Under the pieces are notes generated by a model. The model was not told where the DNA came from. It ran no database searches and was given only the letters and a program-made list of their open reading frames with translations. Shown here one piece after another: positions 10,721 to 23,442 of a stretch of DNA of 64,000 nucleotides. The DNA comes from Caprella mutica (Eukaryota > Arthropoda > Malacostraca > Amphipoda > Caprellidae), in the NCBI GenBank assembly GCA_947561585.1, contig CANNZV010001432.1, positions 1 to 64,000 on the forward strand. Direction: 5' to 3'. How positions within the stretch are numbered: the stretch's first letter is position 1; the number at the start of each line of letters is the position of its first letter. Made by a program: the position numbers and the translations under genes.

Positions 10721-12101
10721 AAACAAATGAAAATCATATGGAAGTGTTGCCATACGAATACAACTCTGCTACAAAAGTTACAAAAGAATTCGAAAGATGT
10801 AAATACCTGAAACATTGAAAAAATGAGTGAAGCTAATAGCGTGACACGGGGTGTATAAATTAAAACTTTTCGAATACTGAAATAATACATTTGTCGATTC
10901 AGTAAAAGAATCTATAATAATAAATTTCATATCAGATGTTAATATATAATGTGTACTAGCAACCTGCTTTATTTAGTCAGACTTATAACAAATATCAACT
11001 CGGTTACCATGACTAGAAATTTCAAACAATATATGTAAATAGTCAATCCAATCACCAACCCAAATACAAGTAACCAAATTGCTTCAGAGCGAGTTTGTGA
11101 AGAGACTTCATCGAGCAAACACGTACATTTGTAGACTAGTTAGTGGAATTTGATCAGTTTTACTCTAACTGGAAGGCAGACATATTTATTGATCGATATT
11201 GGAGGTAAAAGGTAAGTCGGGGTTAAAGAAAGCCTAATATGTTAAATTATTCAACATTTCAGTAGGTCTTTGCAAATCATAAATACTGAATTTTATTGGA
11301 AGTTTAATTGAATATTCTAAAATTCTAAGAATTTTAAAGATGGGACTCTTCTTATCTGACTCCTTAGAACAGTTTCGCTCATTTTTAAATTTGACATCAT
11401 GTAAAATATTTGATTCTAGGAAAATTCCCCTGTGGGAAATTCTACCATGGACAATTTCAACTCATGATAATTGATTTTATTTACAGAAAGTGTAATATTC
11501 AATAAACAGTAATTCAAAAGGAAAAAGATCATTTTTGTGGTAATATGACAACATTTCGTCAGTTAAAAATAATGAGATTTTAATAATATGTTGTTTTAAG
11601 TCAAGGCCTAACGGATAAGTTAAAATCAATTTCTCAATCCCCTATATAATACCCTTGTGGTGAAGGGATTTTTCGGGCAACATGATGCTATAAGCTAAGA
11701 ACATACGAAATAATAGACAGAACAAACGATCTTTTAAATAAGTTTGAATAGGAATAAATTTAATTAATTAGTATAAATCGTGTAAATTCAACAATATATA
11801 GTGACGCTGATTAATAAATTACTGAAATAGAATGTTTAATTACTACCGATATCTATTTTAATTCAAAATAAACGAATTACAAATCTGAAACTTTGAGAAA
11901 CGGTTTTATAATCTATATTGTGAGTATTACAAAAACAATGTATAAATATAATGCCTTTTAACTAAATTTTAAATATATGTACTATGGTTAAGCAAGTAAA
12001 ATGCAATACATTAACTAGCTTCGACTTGAAACCACAGAAGCACAAATAAAAATCACAATTTCAAAACACGTAATATTAATAAATCATATCACGTATTATG
12101 A
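10721..12101. other. Duplicated non-coding segment upstream of block B
   Basis: Matches about 27313-28697, upstream of block C, almost base for base. No gene is seen. It is absent upstream of block A. Confidence 0.8.
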
Positions 12102-12953
12102 TTTAATTATTACAATTTTGAGAAAAATTTCATCGTGCAGATTGTAATTTAGAGTAATTTACTTTTGAAGCTATAATACAGACTGTTAGCGCTGTTCCAT
12201 TTATTGTTTAAAACTGATATATGGAAAAGCTTTGTCTCCTCGAGTACCTCAGTAGGTGATTGCCTGTATTATAGTACCGTAATGTTTAATTACCCAGAGC
12301 ATGTTTTAAGATTTTTCTGCTCAGCTATAAACTAGTTTCACCTATGTTTTGTACTAAGTAGTTCAGTTTTGTTGATGTGTTCCATTATTTTTGCCCGTAT
12401 AGTAATTTGGGTGTTTCTAATATTTTCCCATTTCTATCTATATTGATCAACTTGCCGTATTTAATTCACTATCATTCAATCATTCATTTACAGAGTTTAA
12501 ATGTTTCATTGAATTAGTTTATATTTCTTCATATGCATATACATTATATATATATAACTTGTAGCTTTAGAGCTTATTGATAACTGTGTCACTTGTTTAT
12601 CTCACTGACAACTAATACCAATATTTGTAACAAAATTATAAACTGCACATATACTTTAAATTCGTGTTAAAATAAACTGAAAAGAAAACGCAAGTTTTAT
12701 GTGACAATTATTGAAACTAAATTTAACCAATGCTGATCATTCAAAAGTGCGGGTAAAATCCAAATAAAGATATAATGAGACGGGTGCCGAGCGGCACAAA
12801 CACAGACTTTCATTATTATTTATTTTTCCTTAGTTATTATCGTACACACTGAAATAATTGAAAACTAACTTCCTTTTATACAGAAAGCTTCAAGAACATT
12901 TTTTACTATGTACATTTAATCTAATTACTTGTCTATTTCTTCCACTTTTTCAG

Positions 12954-13682
12954 ATGCAGCTAGTTTCAATCCTTTTGATGTTGATGGCCTTCGGTGGAGT
13001 GAAACTTTGCGAGAGTTCATCAATGATGGTCAGAAAGACGAATATTTCCTCAAACCGATTCACAGACCATACTTTCTTTGGAGAAATACACACGGCGACT
13101 TTTGTTACAGCTTTAGCAGCTTGTGATGATTCACCTAAGTGTAAATTGCTCTGCGAAACAGCACCAAACACCTACAAAATGAGTGTTATTGAAGTTGGAC
13201 CAGCTTTTTCGGAGACGCAAGAAGGGGACCTGGTGGTTTGTTACACTCTAAAGGTAAAGAAAATGTTGTATCCAGGACCTTTAGGCACAATAACAGGAAC
13301 TCTGGGCCCCAGTAATCATCCTATTGATAATATGAGGGACGATATTTACGTATTTAGTGCCGTATCTTGTTATGCAACTGGTTGGGGTTCCAATGGCTAC
13401 GCGTTAGTGGAGTTTGTAACTGTGCTTAAAATAACTGGAGTTAAAATTCGAGTGCGATCAGGTGGACCTTTGTTCTTCAGACAAGTTGCTGTGATGGTTG
13501 GAAACGTATCATCTACTGGGGATTTCAGTACCTACAGTCTTCTAACTGTTCTTTTCAATCCTCCTGTCAAACACAACGAAGATTTGATTTTGGAAGGGAC
13601 GGTACCACTGTTCGGTAAATATGTTGCTGTGGTTGAACAAAGTCCAAGGGGATTATTTATTTGTTCACTGGAAATATATTGA
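12954..13682 (+). CDS. Secreted F5/8 type C (discoidin/fucolectin-like) domain protein, copy B
   Basis: 242 residues, same start context (pyrimidine tract plus cag directly before the ATG) and same signal peptide as copy A. Differences from A: L36F, Q46H, H126N, V127M, G134F, R148G, P169S, Y174F, G185V, D202N, Q231P, I232R and H235F. By eye count there are about 16 amino-acid-changing base differences and 2 silent ones. The six Cys of the mature protein are all kept. Q46H is private to this copy. Likely an extracellular binding protein; the ligand is unknown. Confidence 0.72.
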   Translation: MQLVSILLMLMAFGGVKLCESSSMMVRKTNISSNRFTDHTFFGEIHTATFVTALAACDDSPKCKLLCETAPNTYKMSVIEVGPAFSETQEGDLVVCYTLKVKKMLYPGPLGTITGTLGPSNHPIDNMRDDIYVFSAVSCYATGWGSNGYALVEFVTVLKITGVKIRVRSGGPLFFRQVAVMVGNVSSTGDFSTYSLLTVLFNPPVKHNEDLILEGTVPLFGKYVAVVEQSPRGLFICSLEIY

Positions 13683-14259
13683 GTCTATTTTTTATTGAAT
13701 GAAAATTCTAAATTTTTCCAATTTACGAAGATTGAGGATAAATGTCAACTACACTGGAAACTCAATAGTATTGTCGTATAAGATTCATTACTAATTTCCC
13801 GTGCATCATTACTTTCAATCTCCTATTGGAATAGTAACCTCTAGCGTAATAATATGAAATCTTCTAACAATTTCATAATGATTACATTGGTCTACTCCAC
13901 TCTAAATTGAGTACAATAGATCACAGAGATAATAATATTATGACACTACATGTGAGAGATAATTTCGAATATATCGGAATGTAATGGAAGTATAAAGAGA
14001 TTGATATGCTCTCTGTGGATGATGGTGAGCGAGTGCATTGTTTAATATTGCATTCATTTTAACCAATTACAGACTGTGTTGGAATCTATGATATATTGTG
14101 CGTCTGTATTTCATTCATTTATTATTGATTGTTTTCAAGTCGATTAAGTACAGTTTTAATTTCTTTGTATTTTAAAATTTGAAATTTTTTCAACGCTCGC
14201 TAATGTAGGATGTACATCGAGATCTACCTATTTGAAAGGTCGAGTAATATCCACCCCTG
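13683..14259. other. 3' flank of lectin-like gene copy B, no gene
   Basis: Counterpart of 2861-3449. Nothing else is recognised. Confidence 0.5.
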
Positions 14260-14600
14260 TGACATTGCTTAATTGTTCATGGATACAGAATAGCCAATGA
14301 GTAAATACAGTCACAATGTGAGGAAAAGGATAAAGCACCGGTGATTGAAGAGGAAAATGAAGAGGTGATAGTAAATGAAGTTGATAAGCATAACCCTATC
14401 TATCGCTATCCTCTAAAACTGCAAGTAGCGACAAAGAAAATTGATAAACATGAAGAAATTGAAAAAGGTCAATACATAATCCAAATTACAACAGTCACAG
14501 TTTGGGGCCCAAGGGACCCCCTCCCCTCCTCTTCTGTTCACCAAAGACAACTTCAGGATAGAGCCCCTTGGGGCCCGTGAACAATTAATAACAAATGTGC
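14260..14600 (+). repeat. Dispersed non-coding repeat, forward arm (copy B)
   Basis: Counterpart of 3450-3835 with an internal gap of about 60 bp (after gcaccggtga) relative to copies A and C. The gap removes a stretch and leaves an accidental open frame from 14341. Confidence 0.7.
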
Positions 14601-15204
14601 AAAAGTGAAAGGTTAATAACAAAAGTTCATATTATTTATTTACATTGCATGTAATATGACAAAAGAGCAATTGTCAAAAGCCTAAACTTTAGATGCGATA
14701 GCATCTGCAGAGGATATATTTTGCTACATATATATTTTGCAACATATGCAACATATGCGAGACTGATAAGTAATAACTGTGTATGAAACTTGCAGTCAAG
14801 TTCAAAAAACTATATTACTATATTATACCAAGTGTCATTTAAATGCAAAAACTTAATGTTTATTTTAATCACTTAAGAACAATATTTTTTCAAATACCAG
14901 ATACGTCTTACAGTTACTATTGCTATTGTATCAGTGATAGTGAAGATAATCAGCTTGTAATTCAAAAACTAAATAAATAAACTGATATAGAGCGTTCGCA
15001 CAAACATTCTTTCTTCCTTTCTATCACATGTATAGTGAAAAATATTCAACTTGTGATTGGCCAACTAAATGTTTAATTTAATACTAAGAAACTTAGTGTT
15101 ATATAAAATATTAATAAATGAATAATTTTCATGACTAACCAAATATAAATCGTAAGTGGGTTTGAATATACCGGTAACCACCTATTTGATACGTAGTATG
15201 TATC

Positions 15205-15275
15205 AAATTTTGCCCGGCGGAATATTGCCCGACGGAATTTTGCCAGTCTGATTTTTACCTGGTGGAATTTCCCCG
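15205..15275. repeat. GGCGGAATTTTGCC-type motif run (copy B)
   Basis: Counterpart of 4477-4553, with unit changes such as gacggaattttgcc. Confidence 0.65.
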
Positions 15276-15414
15276 TGTATTCAATGTTTCTAGGTTTAAA
15301 TTGGTAAATTATAAATTAAAAGTTTGATATGTGAGATTTAACTTACACAAATATTAATCTTTTTGCTGTAACTCTAACATATTAGTTACATTTTTAGTGA
15401 AACTTTAACATAGA

Positions 15415-15452
15415 TATCTACATATCTGATACGTAGAGATCTACATATCTGA
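15415..15452 (+). repeat. 23-bp repeat, under two units (copy B)
   Basis: Contracted counterpart of the seven-unit array at 4690-4846. Confidence 0.8.
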
Positions 15453-15469
15453 GCATAAATTGGATCACG

Positions 15470-15905
15470 AACTGTTGTAATTTGGATCATAGATTGTCTT
15501 TCTTCATATATATCATTTTTATAATTTTTTAACGCTACTTACAGTTTTAAAGAATATCGCTAGGACAGTCGCTAGGTTTATGCTCTTCAACTGCGAGGTC
15601 TTAGATTTTTGTGATTGGTAGGCTCGTAATCTTCATTTACTATCACCTTTTCATTTTCCTCTTCCATCCGTGAGTGCAGCCACTGGTGCTTGTGTCCCTT
15701 TTTGTCAGATTCCTTGGGAAATGACTGCATTCACGGTGTAGCTTTTCTGCATCCATCAGCATCATCACCGCCAGTCTTCATGGAGCTACTTTCCTTTCTG
15801 ACCACTTCTTCCATTCTTTTTTTTTGACGTCGGTGGCACAGTCGAAATGGCTGAAAGCTGACGTTAGACCCCTACTAATAAAAATTAAATTAGAATAAAT
15901 TTTAT
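15470..15905 (-). repeat. Dispersed non-coding repeat, reverse arm (copy B)
   Basis: Counterpart of 4855-5300. Confidence 0.7.
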
Positions 15906-16039
15906 TTTAGAATATTTTAAACGGGAAGAGTTGGCAATTATTAAACATAATTTTACCTATTATTCTGAACCCATTTGGCTCCATAATACTAAAGTAAAGT
16001 TAGAATTCATATTATTATTCATTGTGACTTTTTTCCTTG

Positions 16040-16745
16040 TGGGCTCTTATACCTGTGGTCAAATTTCCTTGTGGCCATTTTTCCCTGTAGGTATTCGTTT
16101 TTCCCTGTGGGTATTCGTTTTTTCCTGTGGGTATTCGTTTTTTCCTGTGGTTATTCATTTTTCCCTGCGGGTATTCATTTTTCCCTGTGGGTATTCAATT
16201 TTTCCTGTGGGTATTCAATTTTTCCCTATGGGTATTTGTTTTTTCCTGTGGGTATTCGTTTTTTTCCTGTGAGTATTCGTTTTTCCCTGTGGGTATTCAT
16301 TTTCCCTGTGGGTATTCATTTTTCCCTGTGTGTATTCATATTTCAGTCTGGGTATTCATATTTCCCTCTGGGCATTCATTTTTCCCTGTGGGTATTCATT
16401 TTTCCCTGTGGGTATTCATTTTTTCCTGTGGGTATTCATTTTTCCTTTTGGGTATTCATTTTTCCTTTTGGGTATTCATTTTTCGCGGTGGGTATTCATT
16501 TTTTCCTGTGGGTATTCATTTTTCCCTGTGGGTATTCGTTTTTCCCTGTGGGTTTCCCTGTGGGTATTCATTTTTCCCTGTGGGTATTTGTTTTTTCTTG
16601 TGGGTATTAATTTTTCCCTGTGGGTATTCATTTTTCCTTTTGGGTATTCATTTTTTGCGGTGGGTATTCATTTTTCCCAATGGGCAATTTTCCCTGTGAA
16701 CATTTTCCTGTGGACATTTTCCTGTGGGCTTTTTTCCTGCTGGCT
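16040..16745 (+). repeat. 20-bp tandem array (copy B)
   Basis: Shorter and more varied than in A. Unit variants include TATTCGTTTTTTCCTGTGGG and tattcatttttccttttggg. Open in all forward frames for the reason given for copy A. Confidence 0.92.
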
Positions 16746-17577
16746 TCTTTCATTAGTTGGTAATAATAGTTGATAATTAGTACTTACTCTATGTATATCA
16801 TTATGTTTGTGTGCTCCTATAAGTTTAGAATAGTTTTTCCCGTTGTTTAATATAAATTCTTCATAATATTAATATTTACTCTCCTAGAACCTAGAATCCA
16901 TAGTAATTAATAATTCTGTTTATCCTACATTACTTTTATTTAGCTTTAGAACAATAAATTTATGCCTTCCTTTTTATCAATATTGGAAATAAATAACCAG
17001 AACTAAACACCTCTATATATTTTACATCACTGTAGATGTGATTTATTAACATATACTATATTTATATCACTTGTATTTATCATAGAAAGACTATAAACGA
17101 CGGTACCTATACTATTTTTCTCTTGTTCAACTGTATTATCTGTTTATACAGGGTGTCCCACAAGAAAGTGAACCCAATTTCGAATTATTCTAAATATGGT
17201 ATTTATAAAGTTGAACTAAATTTATATTTTACATGTATCCATTCTACCACCGCCATTGCTTGAGATTCTTCGTATGCGACACCAAATACACCCATCACTT
17301 TAAATTGCATTAATATAACTTGAAATTTACAGAGGTGAATCGGTATATCCTATTAATATTTGTGTTTCTGCTATCTGTGTTGGAGATTTCATTTAATTCC
17401 ATTTGCCGGTAAACATAGGCACATGTAGGTGGTAGAATGGATACATGTAAAATAATCATATTCTTAATTTTACTTGTAAGTCTACTTAGGTATACGATAT
17501 TTATATTAATTCAAAAATAGGTACATTTTTTGTGGGTATAAACCCAGTGTGTAGAAATGAGTGATTTATAATTTGTA

Positions 17578-18072
17578 AGTGAAGGTGGGGGAAGTGTTGG
17601 TTGTTGACGTGTTGGTTGTTGAAGTGTAGGTGGGATAAGTGAAGGTGGGGGAAGTGTTGGTTGTTGAAGTGTAGGTGGGATAAGTGAAGGTGGGGGAAGT
17701 GTTGGTTGTTGAAGTGTAGGTGGGATAAGTGAAGGTGGGGGAAGTGTTGGTTGTTGAAGTGTAGGTGGGGGAAGTGTTGGTTGTTGAAGTGAAGGTGGGG
17801 GAAGTGTTGGTTGTTGAAGTGTATGTGGGGGAAGTGTTGGTTGTTGAAGTGTAGGTGGGGGAAGTGTTGGTTGTTGAAGTGTTGGTTGTTGAAGTGTAGG
17901 TGGGATAAGTGAAGGTGGGGGAAGTGTTGGTTGTTGAAGTGTAGGTGGGGGAAGTGTTGGTTGTTGAAGTGTAGGTGGGATAAGTGAAGGTGGGGGAAGT
18001 GTTGGTTGTTGAAGTGAAGGTGGGGGAAGAGTATGTGGGGGAAGAGTATGTGGGGGAAGTGTATATGGGGGT
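17578..18072 (+). repeat. 15-bp tandem array, about 33 copies (copy B)
   Basis: Units gaagtgttggttgtt, gaagtgtaggtgggg and gataagtgaaggtgg alternate in blocks of three to four. The minus strand reads as HFNNQHFPHLHLSHL-type low complexity and is not called a protein. Confidence 0.92.
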
Positions 18073-18466
18073 ACAAACTATCTGTTCATTTCCTCATTCC
18101 GTGAAATTTCCACGGGATCCAGCTAGTAATTTATAATTATAATAATTGCACCATAGAGTAATAATATTATATACTAGAGAGAGATAGTTGTGCAGCAACT
18201 GCAGGACGCTTAAAACCTTATTTTGTTTCACATAGAGTTATGATAAACTACTCTAGAGAGAGGAAGTGTTGTAGCGATTGCAGGACGCTAAGGAAGACGG
18301 TGTAAAACCTTATTTTGTTTCAGTTATATCATTTCTCCATTAAACTGCCGCCAGATTGCCAGTCACGTGAAGACAAAATAAGGATTTGAGCGTCCCACAA
18401 GACGCGATATTATTTTGGCCACTGGCTCACCACTTGAATTGCACAATGATCTCAGTATTTTCTAAT

Positions 18467-18735
18467 ATTAATATACTACTATTAATATACTACTATTAAT
18501 ATACTACTATTAATATACTTCTATTAATATACTTCTATTAATATACTACTATTAATATACTACTATTAATATACTACTATTAATATACTACTATTAATAT
18601 ACTACTATTAATATACTTCTATTAATATACTACTATTAATATACTACTATTAATATACTACTATTAATATACTACTATTAATAGACTACTATTAATAGAC
18701 TACTATTAATAGACTACTATTAATATACTACTTAA
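18467..18735 (+). repeat. 14-bp tandem array, about 19 copies (copy B)
   Basis: attaatatactact units with attaatatacttct and attaatagactact variants. Confidence 0.92.
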
Positions 18736-19504
18736 TCAATAAATCCATTCGAAATAAATTCAAGGTCATTTTTCAATTCAAGATCTTCCCTCACAAAAAT
18801 ACACTCGATTTCAAAATCTTATAAGCTCTGTAAATCGAAATAAATTTATGTTGTAGCTCCGTATCATTAATACAAGATTTTATATTATTTATTTATAATA
18901 TTTATGCTTTAAGATTTAAATTTCTAAATTTTCCTGAAATTTTTAAGCATAATAGTGAATAAAGAATATATAAACCTATTATTAAAGATATGGACTACTC
19001 CATATATATATTTCTATTTATAGCACTATTATTAAATTTTTAAATAGTGTACTTTTTTGTGTGAGATACGGTATTATTAGTTTTATTATGTACCTTAAAA
19101 CATATAATCATTATCAGCACTGAATAAAAGTTTCCCTCAAAATGTGTTTAAATTACCCATCCATTAACTAATTCCATGCTATCGATTTCTATGAATAAAA
19201 GAAGTATTTTCTTTCATATGTAAATGTTAATAAAGAGAATGGAAAAATATTAGTCTGTTATACATGCAGTATATTTACATTCAATACTAATTAAATATGA
19301 TGCTCGTTATTTGGGTGAAACAAGAATTTAACCTAAAATATACAAGGTGTATAATTCTATAATTTTCAACATTGTAAAATAATAATAGCTTCCCTAATAT
19401 TAGTTTTATCTGAATTCAGTTGGTTTTGAAAGAATCTCGAGACTTTCTTATTTACGTTTTATTTTACTTAATATATATCATAGTGGGGCGGATAGGTGAA
19501 AAAG

Positions 19505-19747
19505 ATGTTCACTTCTGCAGGTATGCAGGAAAATTTCTTCTCATTGTCTAAAATGAATCTCCATGTTTTTCTTTACAAGAATATGAAAACCGAATGTCGA
19601 AAAACGTACCAGAACTATTGCAGTTGTACCAAGAAGTGTTGGCGTGCAGTGTTATTTGCATGCACTGGCTGTTATAAAGTGGAGTTTCCTGAGGAATATA
19701 TTTTTGCGATAAGTACAATCTTAACATCTTCGTCATATTCAGACTGA
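19505..19747 (+). CDS. Small Cys-rich ORF, copy B (tentative)
   Basis: 80 residues from the ATG. Same core as copy A with all six Cys (C-x7-C-x-C-x3-C-x7-C-x2-C). The C-terminus differs from the other copies because of local deletions before the stop. Function unknown; see copies at 8636 and 36169. Confidence 0.3.
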   Translation: MFTSAGMQENFFSLSKMNLHVFLYKNMKTECRKTYQNYCSCTKKCWRAVLFACTGCYKVEFPEEYIFAISTILTSSSYSD

Positions 19748-20078
19748 TTTTTGGAATGTGGATCTATCTTTTCATTATTTCGAACTCAGAATTTTTCTTT
19801 TAATTAATAAATTGATATTTTTAAAAATTAGCAAAATTTTCCAAAAAATAAAATATCATCGAAAATATCATATATTCAAAAAATGTATTCCAACAAAAAT
19901 GTCTTAGAATTACTTTCTATACTGCTGTCAGCTTGAAAACTCACACTAGAAAATGTCGAGACACTGGAGATCTGCTTCGAGTGTCTGACAGGACACGTAT
20001 TTCTCATAACTGGAAAACTTTCTTTCGAGTTGACAAAAACCAAACAAAAATTTTCAAGTTTATTTCTGTAGCCGTGGA

Positions 20079-20929
20079 ATCCAGACGAAACCCAACAAGA
20101 AAGATAAAAGCGTTGTTTTCACAGCGACAATAGATATTTCTGATCTACAACCGTTCAGAACTCCATATAGAAAGTATTGAAAAATCTGCTCCAGAACATG
20201 AAATTGCAAAAGACAGTTTAAATTTCGTTGCAGGGCATCTTGCAAATTTAGGTGATGCATAAACCTTACATTATATGTGAAGGTAATTTAATTACCCTCC
20301 AACACAACATCCATTCTGCAACCAATGGAACCAAGTTAAATGTAACATTGGAAAGTACAATATGTAATTATTATACGTATATCATTTACTATTTGCTTAA
20401 CAATTTATTATATGATATACATTTAACCTGAAAGTATTATATGCATATAGTCAGTATTAAAAAATTCTGTTATAGAGACTAATTTCTGAACCAATTGCTT
20501 ATAATAACCTCATCTGAATATTAATGTTGATGCTAATTATAGTAACTGGGAAGTAATCACCACAAAAATGTATTCATTTTCTATGTCTACGAACGGTAAT
20601 AACATCAAGACATGTCTCATAATTATTATTGATTTTATAAAAGCGGGGCTTGCCTGTATTTCAAGATTATTCCCGCAAACATTAGTCGGATTCTGTTATC
20701 ATCGCCATAGAAAGAAATCACAATTTGTAGAATCGGGTGATCTTTGTAGCCATCTCAATCTCTGCCAATCCACCTGTTTGAAAACTTTTCATTAAGCTAC
20801 TTTCTCAATTTATTACCGCAAGAGAAAATAATTTAACGAATGATACATTGGAATATTTTGACAAGCTTTCTATTTTAATTGTTTCTCCCCTTCAATAAAA
20901 GGAATTATTTCAATTTTTTATTCAGAGAC
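20079..20929. other. Unique linker sequence, no gene supported
   Basis: Present only between B and C. An ATG-started frame of 75 codons at 20568-20795 has no recognisable domain. Confidence 0.4.
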
Positions 20930-21134
20930 TCACTGAATTGGTTTTTCTCTTCTTGACTGTTAACTGTGTTTGAACCTTTTAATTCGTTGTCTGAATGCGG
21001 TTCGTTTTCTGATGTAGACTTTCTCATCATATATCTGTTATATAGATTATATTGTAAAATGATTCATTACATTCCTGTGCATAGGTCCTATCTAATCTTT
21101 TTAATGTCCTAAAATTGGAAGCTTTTTCGGGTCA
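20930..21134 (+). repeat. Source-orientation copy of the inverted 205-bp fragment
   Basis: Reverse-complement match to 9218-9422. Here it lies in continuous linker sequence, so this is taken as the original orientation. Confidence 0.85.
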
Positions 21135-21295
21135 TAAATTCGACTCTAAGAATAACATGTGTAAAGGTGAGTGAGCGCCCTTTCACTCGGTCTATCGTAA
21201 GAACGAGTTTATACTGAATAAATAAATAAAAATAATTGTCGGTAGTGAGTATCAATGAATAGAATTCTGAAAAAAGTACTATGTAATAATATAGA

Positions 21296-21514
21296 TCACA
21301 GTTTCGAGAGGTTTTCAAGATCTGCTCTTCCATAAAATTGGATTAAATTATAGAGTTTTTCTTTTCCTCTGATTTTATCATTAATAAATAATAGATCCCT
21401 GTATGCGATTGTATCCACGTAACCTTCTGATGTCTGGTCCGTGTCAGCTATAAACGACACTGGTCCACAGAGAGTCTCAAAGGGGTTCGCAAACCCAAAA
21501 GAATCACGATCCAT
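21296..21514 (-). CDS. Hypothetical 72-residue ORF (tentative)
   Basis: It starts at a true ATG and encodes a protein of balanced composition (MDRDSFGFANPFETLCGPVS at the N-terminus, then an acidic stretch and a charged helix-like end). This is unlike the low-complexity frames around it. No family is recognised. It may be a transposon or gene fragment. The upstream sequence does not show a clear splice site or promoter. Confidence 0.3.
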   Translation of the reverse strand: MDRDSFGFANPFETLCGPVSFIADTDQTSEGYVDTIAYRDLLFINDKIRGKEKLYNLIQFYGRADLENLSKL

Positions 21515-21639
21515 TTAAAATACATACCCAAAGCTTTTTTCACGTGATTTGCCGCTATATGCACTACCCTCTACACTTACAGTCTACGCCCACCGCTGCC
21601 GTGTTGTACTATTTGCGCCCAAAGTGGTCAAATCGATCG

Positions 21640-21925
21640 GTACATGCCCGTTAGTTCGTAGGCTTCATTAACTATCCCCTCTTCAATCAGTTACTGCGGT
21701 CACCAGTACTTGTGTCTCTTTTCGTCACAATTTTTGGTAAGTGACTGCATTCACGGAGTAACTCTTCTGCATCTATGAGCATTGCCACAAGTTATTGATT
21801 GGTGGCTTTGTTCATGGAACCATTTTCTTTCCTGACTGATTCTTCCATTCTCTTGTATTTAATTTCCTTTTGATGTCAGCGATATGGTCTCTGACTCCGA
21901 ATCAGACATTAAACTTCCTACTATA
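21640..21925 (-). repeat. Dispersed non-coding repeat, diverged copy
   Basis: Reverse-orientation relative of 45325-45640 (taggcttcatt, gtgactgcattcacgg, tccttttgatgtcagcgatat). More diverged than the arms in the duplicated blocks. Confidence 0.65.
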
Positions 21926-21956
21926 TAATAACTACACTATTTTTTCAAACATATCA

Positions 21957-23090
21957 TGGGTCTAGGCTGATTTTCCGTAAATGAATTGGCCGAAAACTAA
22001 TTTTCCGAAAACTAATTCGCCAAAACGGATTCTCCGAATACATGTTTGCCGAATTCAAAATTTGCCAAAATGAATTTTCCGAAATACGGATTTGCCGAAG
22101 GACAAATTTTCCGAAAGACGAATTAGTCATAAATCAAATTTAATGCATTAATATAGAACATTCTGTGGGACTTTGTTGTTCTCATCATTATATCTTATGC
22201 ATAAAAATAAAACACATAACTTATATGAATTTGACATTACTATTGCTATATAAATTTGTATTCTGCTAATTCCGTATCATTTTATCTAAATTCATATATC
22301 TAACTGTATATATATATATATAATATTATTATTATTGGTAAAGGGTTGATAGAAATCAATGTTTTTAACTGGAAAAAATTTTATTCATGATGCCAGATAT
22401 AAACATATTACATAACCAATAGTTATGATATTCATTTCAAACAATTTTATTTTTTAAGCGCAATAAATGGAATAAATAGTAATTATATTGATAATGTCAG
22501 CCACAAAATACATTCTAGCTGTATGGAATACTATTAACAATTGAATAAAAAATAAGAATCCCGTGCGTGCTTTATATAGCGTATTTGCACAAAGAATTTT
22601 AGTTAAGGAATCACACAAAGTTGTTTACATGTAGTTAAATTTAACTAGCCGTGATATATATCATTTTTGCATTAAGATAAAGCAATAAACATGGATTATT
22701 CATAAAAAAAGAATAAACACGTTGATAACACAATATAAAAACAAGGCAAAAGCTCAAATGAACGAAATGTAACAAGCTCCCAAAACTGACTGACTGAATA
22801 AAATTTGAAAGTCTTTAAATAAGAACAAAGACAAAGAATCATTTTGTAGATCAAGATTAATAATTACAATGATTAACGAGGAGATAGAATAATTAAAGGA
22901 TCATTTAGTGTAACTAAGGGTTAATTATTATTTCACTGTTTCGTTTCTTTCCTGTATCTTTTGTGTAATTTTACAATCTGTTTTTATATTAGTTTTTCGG
23001 TAAATTTGACTTTCGGTGAATTTGTCTTTCGGCAAATCTTCACTTCGGCGAATCCGTTCGACAAATTTGGATTTCGGCAAATTATATTAG
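21957..23090. mobile_element. Element with inverted TTCGG/CCGAA motif-run ends
   Basis: The left end starts tgggtctagg and runs as CCGAA-containing units (gaattttccgaaa, atttgccgaagg) to 22140. The right end (22990-23085) is the opposite-strand version (ttttcggtaaatttg, tttcggcaaatc). The inside is AT-rich with a TA/TTA microsatellite near 22310-22340 and no coding capacity. The left 360 bp matches 835-1165 in inverse orientation. Confidence 0.55.
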
Positions 23091-23238
23091 TTAGTTATAT
23101 TAGTTAATACCTACTGCTCTAAAATATATCACTAAATTTTGGTTCCAAAAAGTCAAATGTATTAAAATTTAATCAAATAATGTCTCAACACTTTAAGTTT
23201 AATAGTTTTCCTTGTAAATACATGTTGACGTTGCATCA

Positions 23239-23436
23239 TGATCACTTATAGGGTTGTAACAATATGCGTTTAAAATCATAGATCCTGAAAATATTATAGA
23301 CGGAAAGAATTAAAGAGTATCGAATGGTTCTAAACCAGCTGTACATAGTATTCGATACCATTTCAATTTGTTTCTTCTATGATATTCTTAAGATATATAA
23401 TTTTAAACGCATATTGTCACAACCCTAATGATCACC
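23239..23436. mobile_element. 182-bp hAT-like MITE
   Basis: Ends at 23247 (tatagggttgtaacaatatg...) and 23428 (...catattgtcacaaccctaa) are inverted over about 27 bp. Flanks are tgatcact and tgatcacc, an 8-bp target duplication with one change. A partial relative (agggttgtgacaatatgca) is at about 25608-25670. Confidence 0.75.
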
Positions 23437-23442
23437 TATATA

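Larger units (their letters stand above)
12102..20078 (+). repeat. Triplicated block, copy B
   Basis: Same order of parts as 1265-9217. It shares upstream sequence and most coding-region changes with copy C, marking B and C as the younger pair. The distance from the B coding start to the C coding start is 16,599 bp, against 10,822 bp from A to B. Confidence 0.9.

Noticed and set aside
17501..18076. His/Asn-rich minus-strand ORF (also 34282-34812)
   Set aside because: A translation of the 15-bp array. Copy A lacks it, and unit order varies without constraint.
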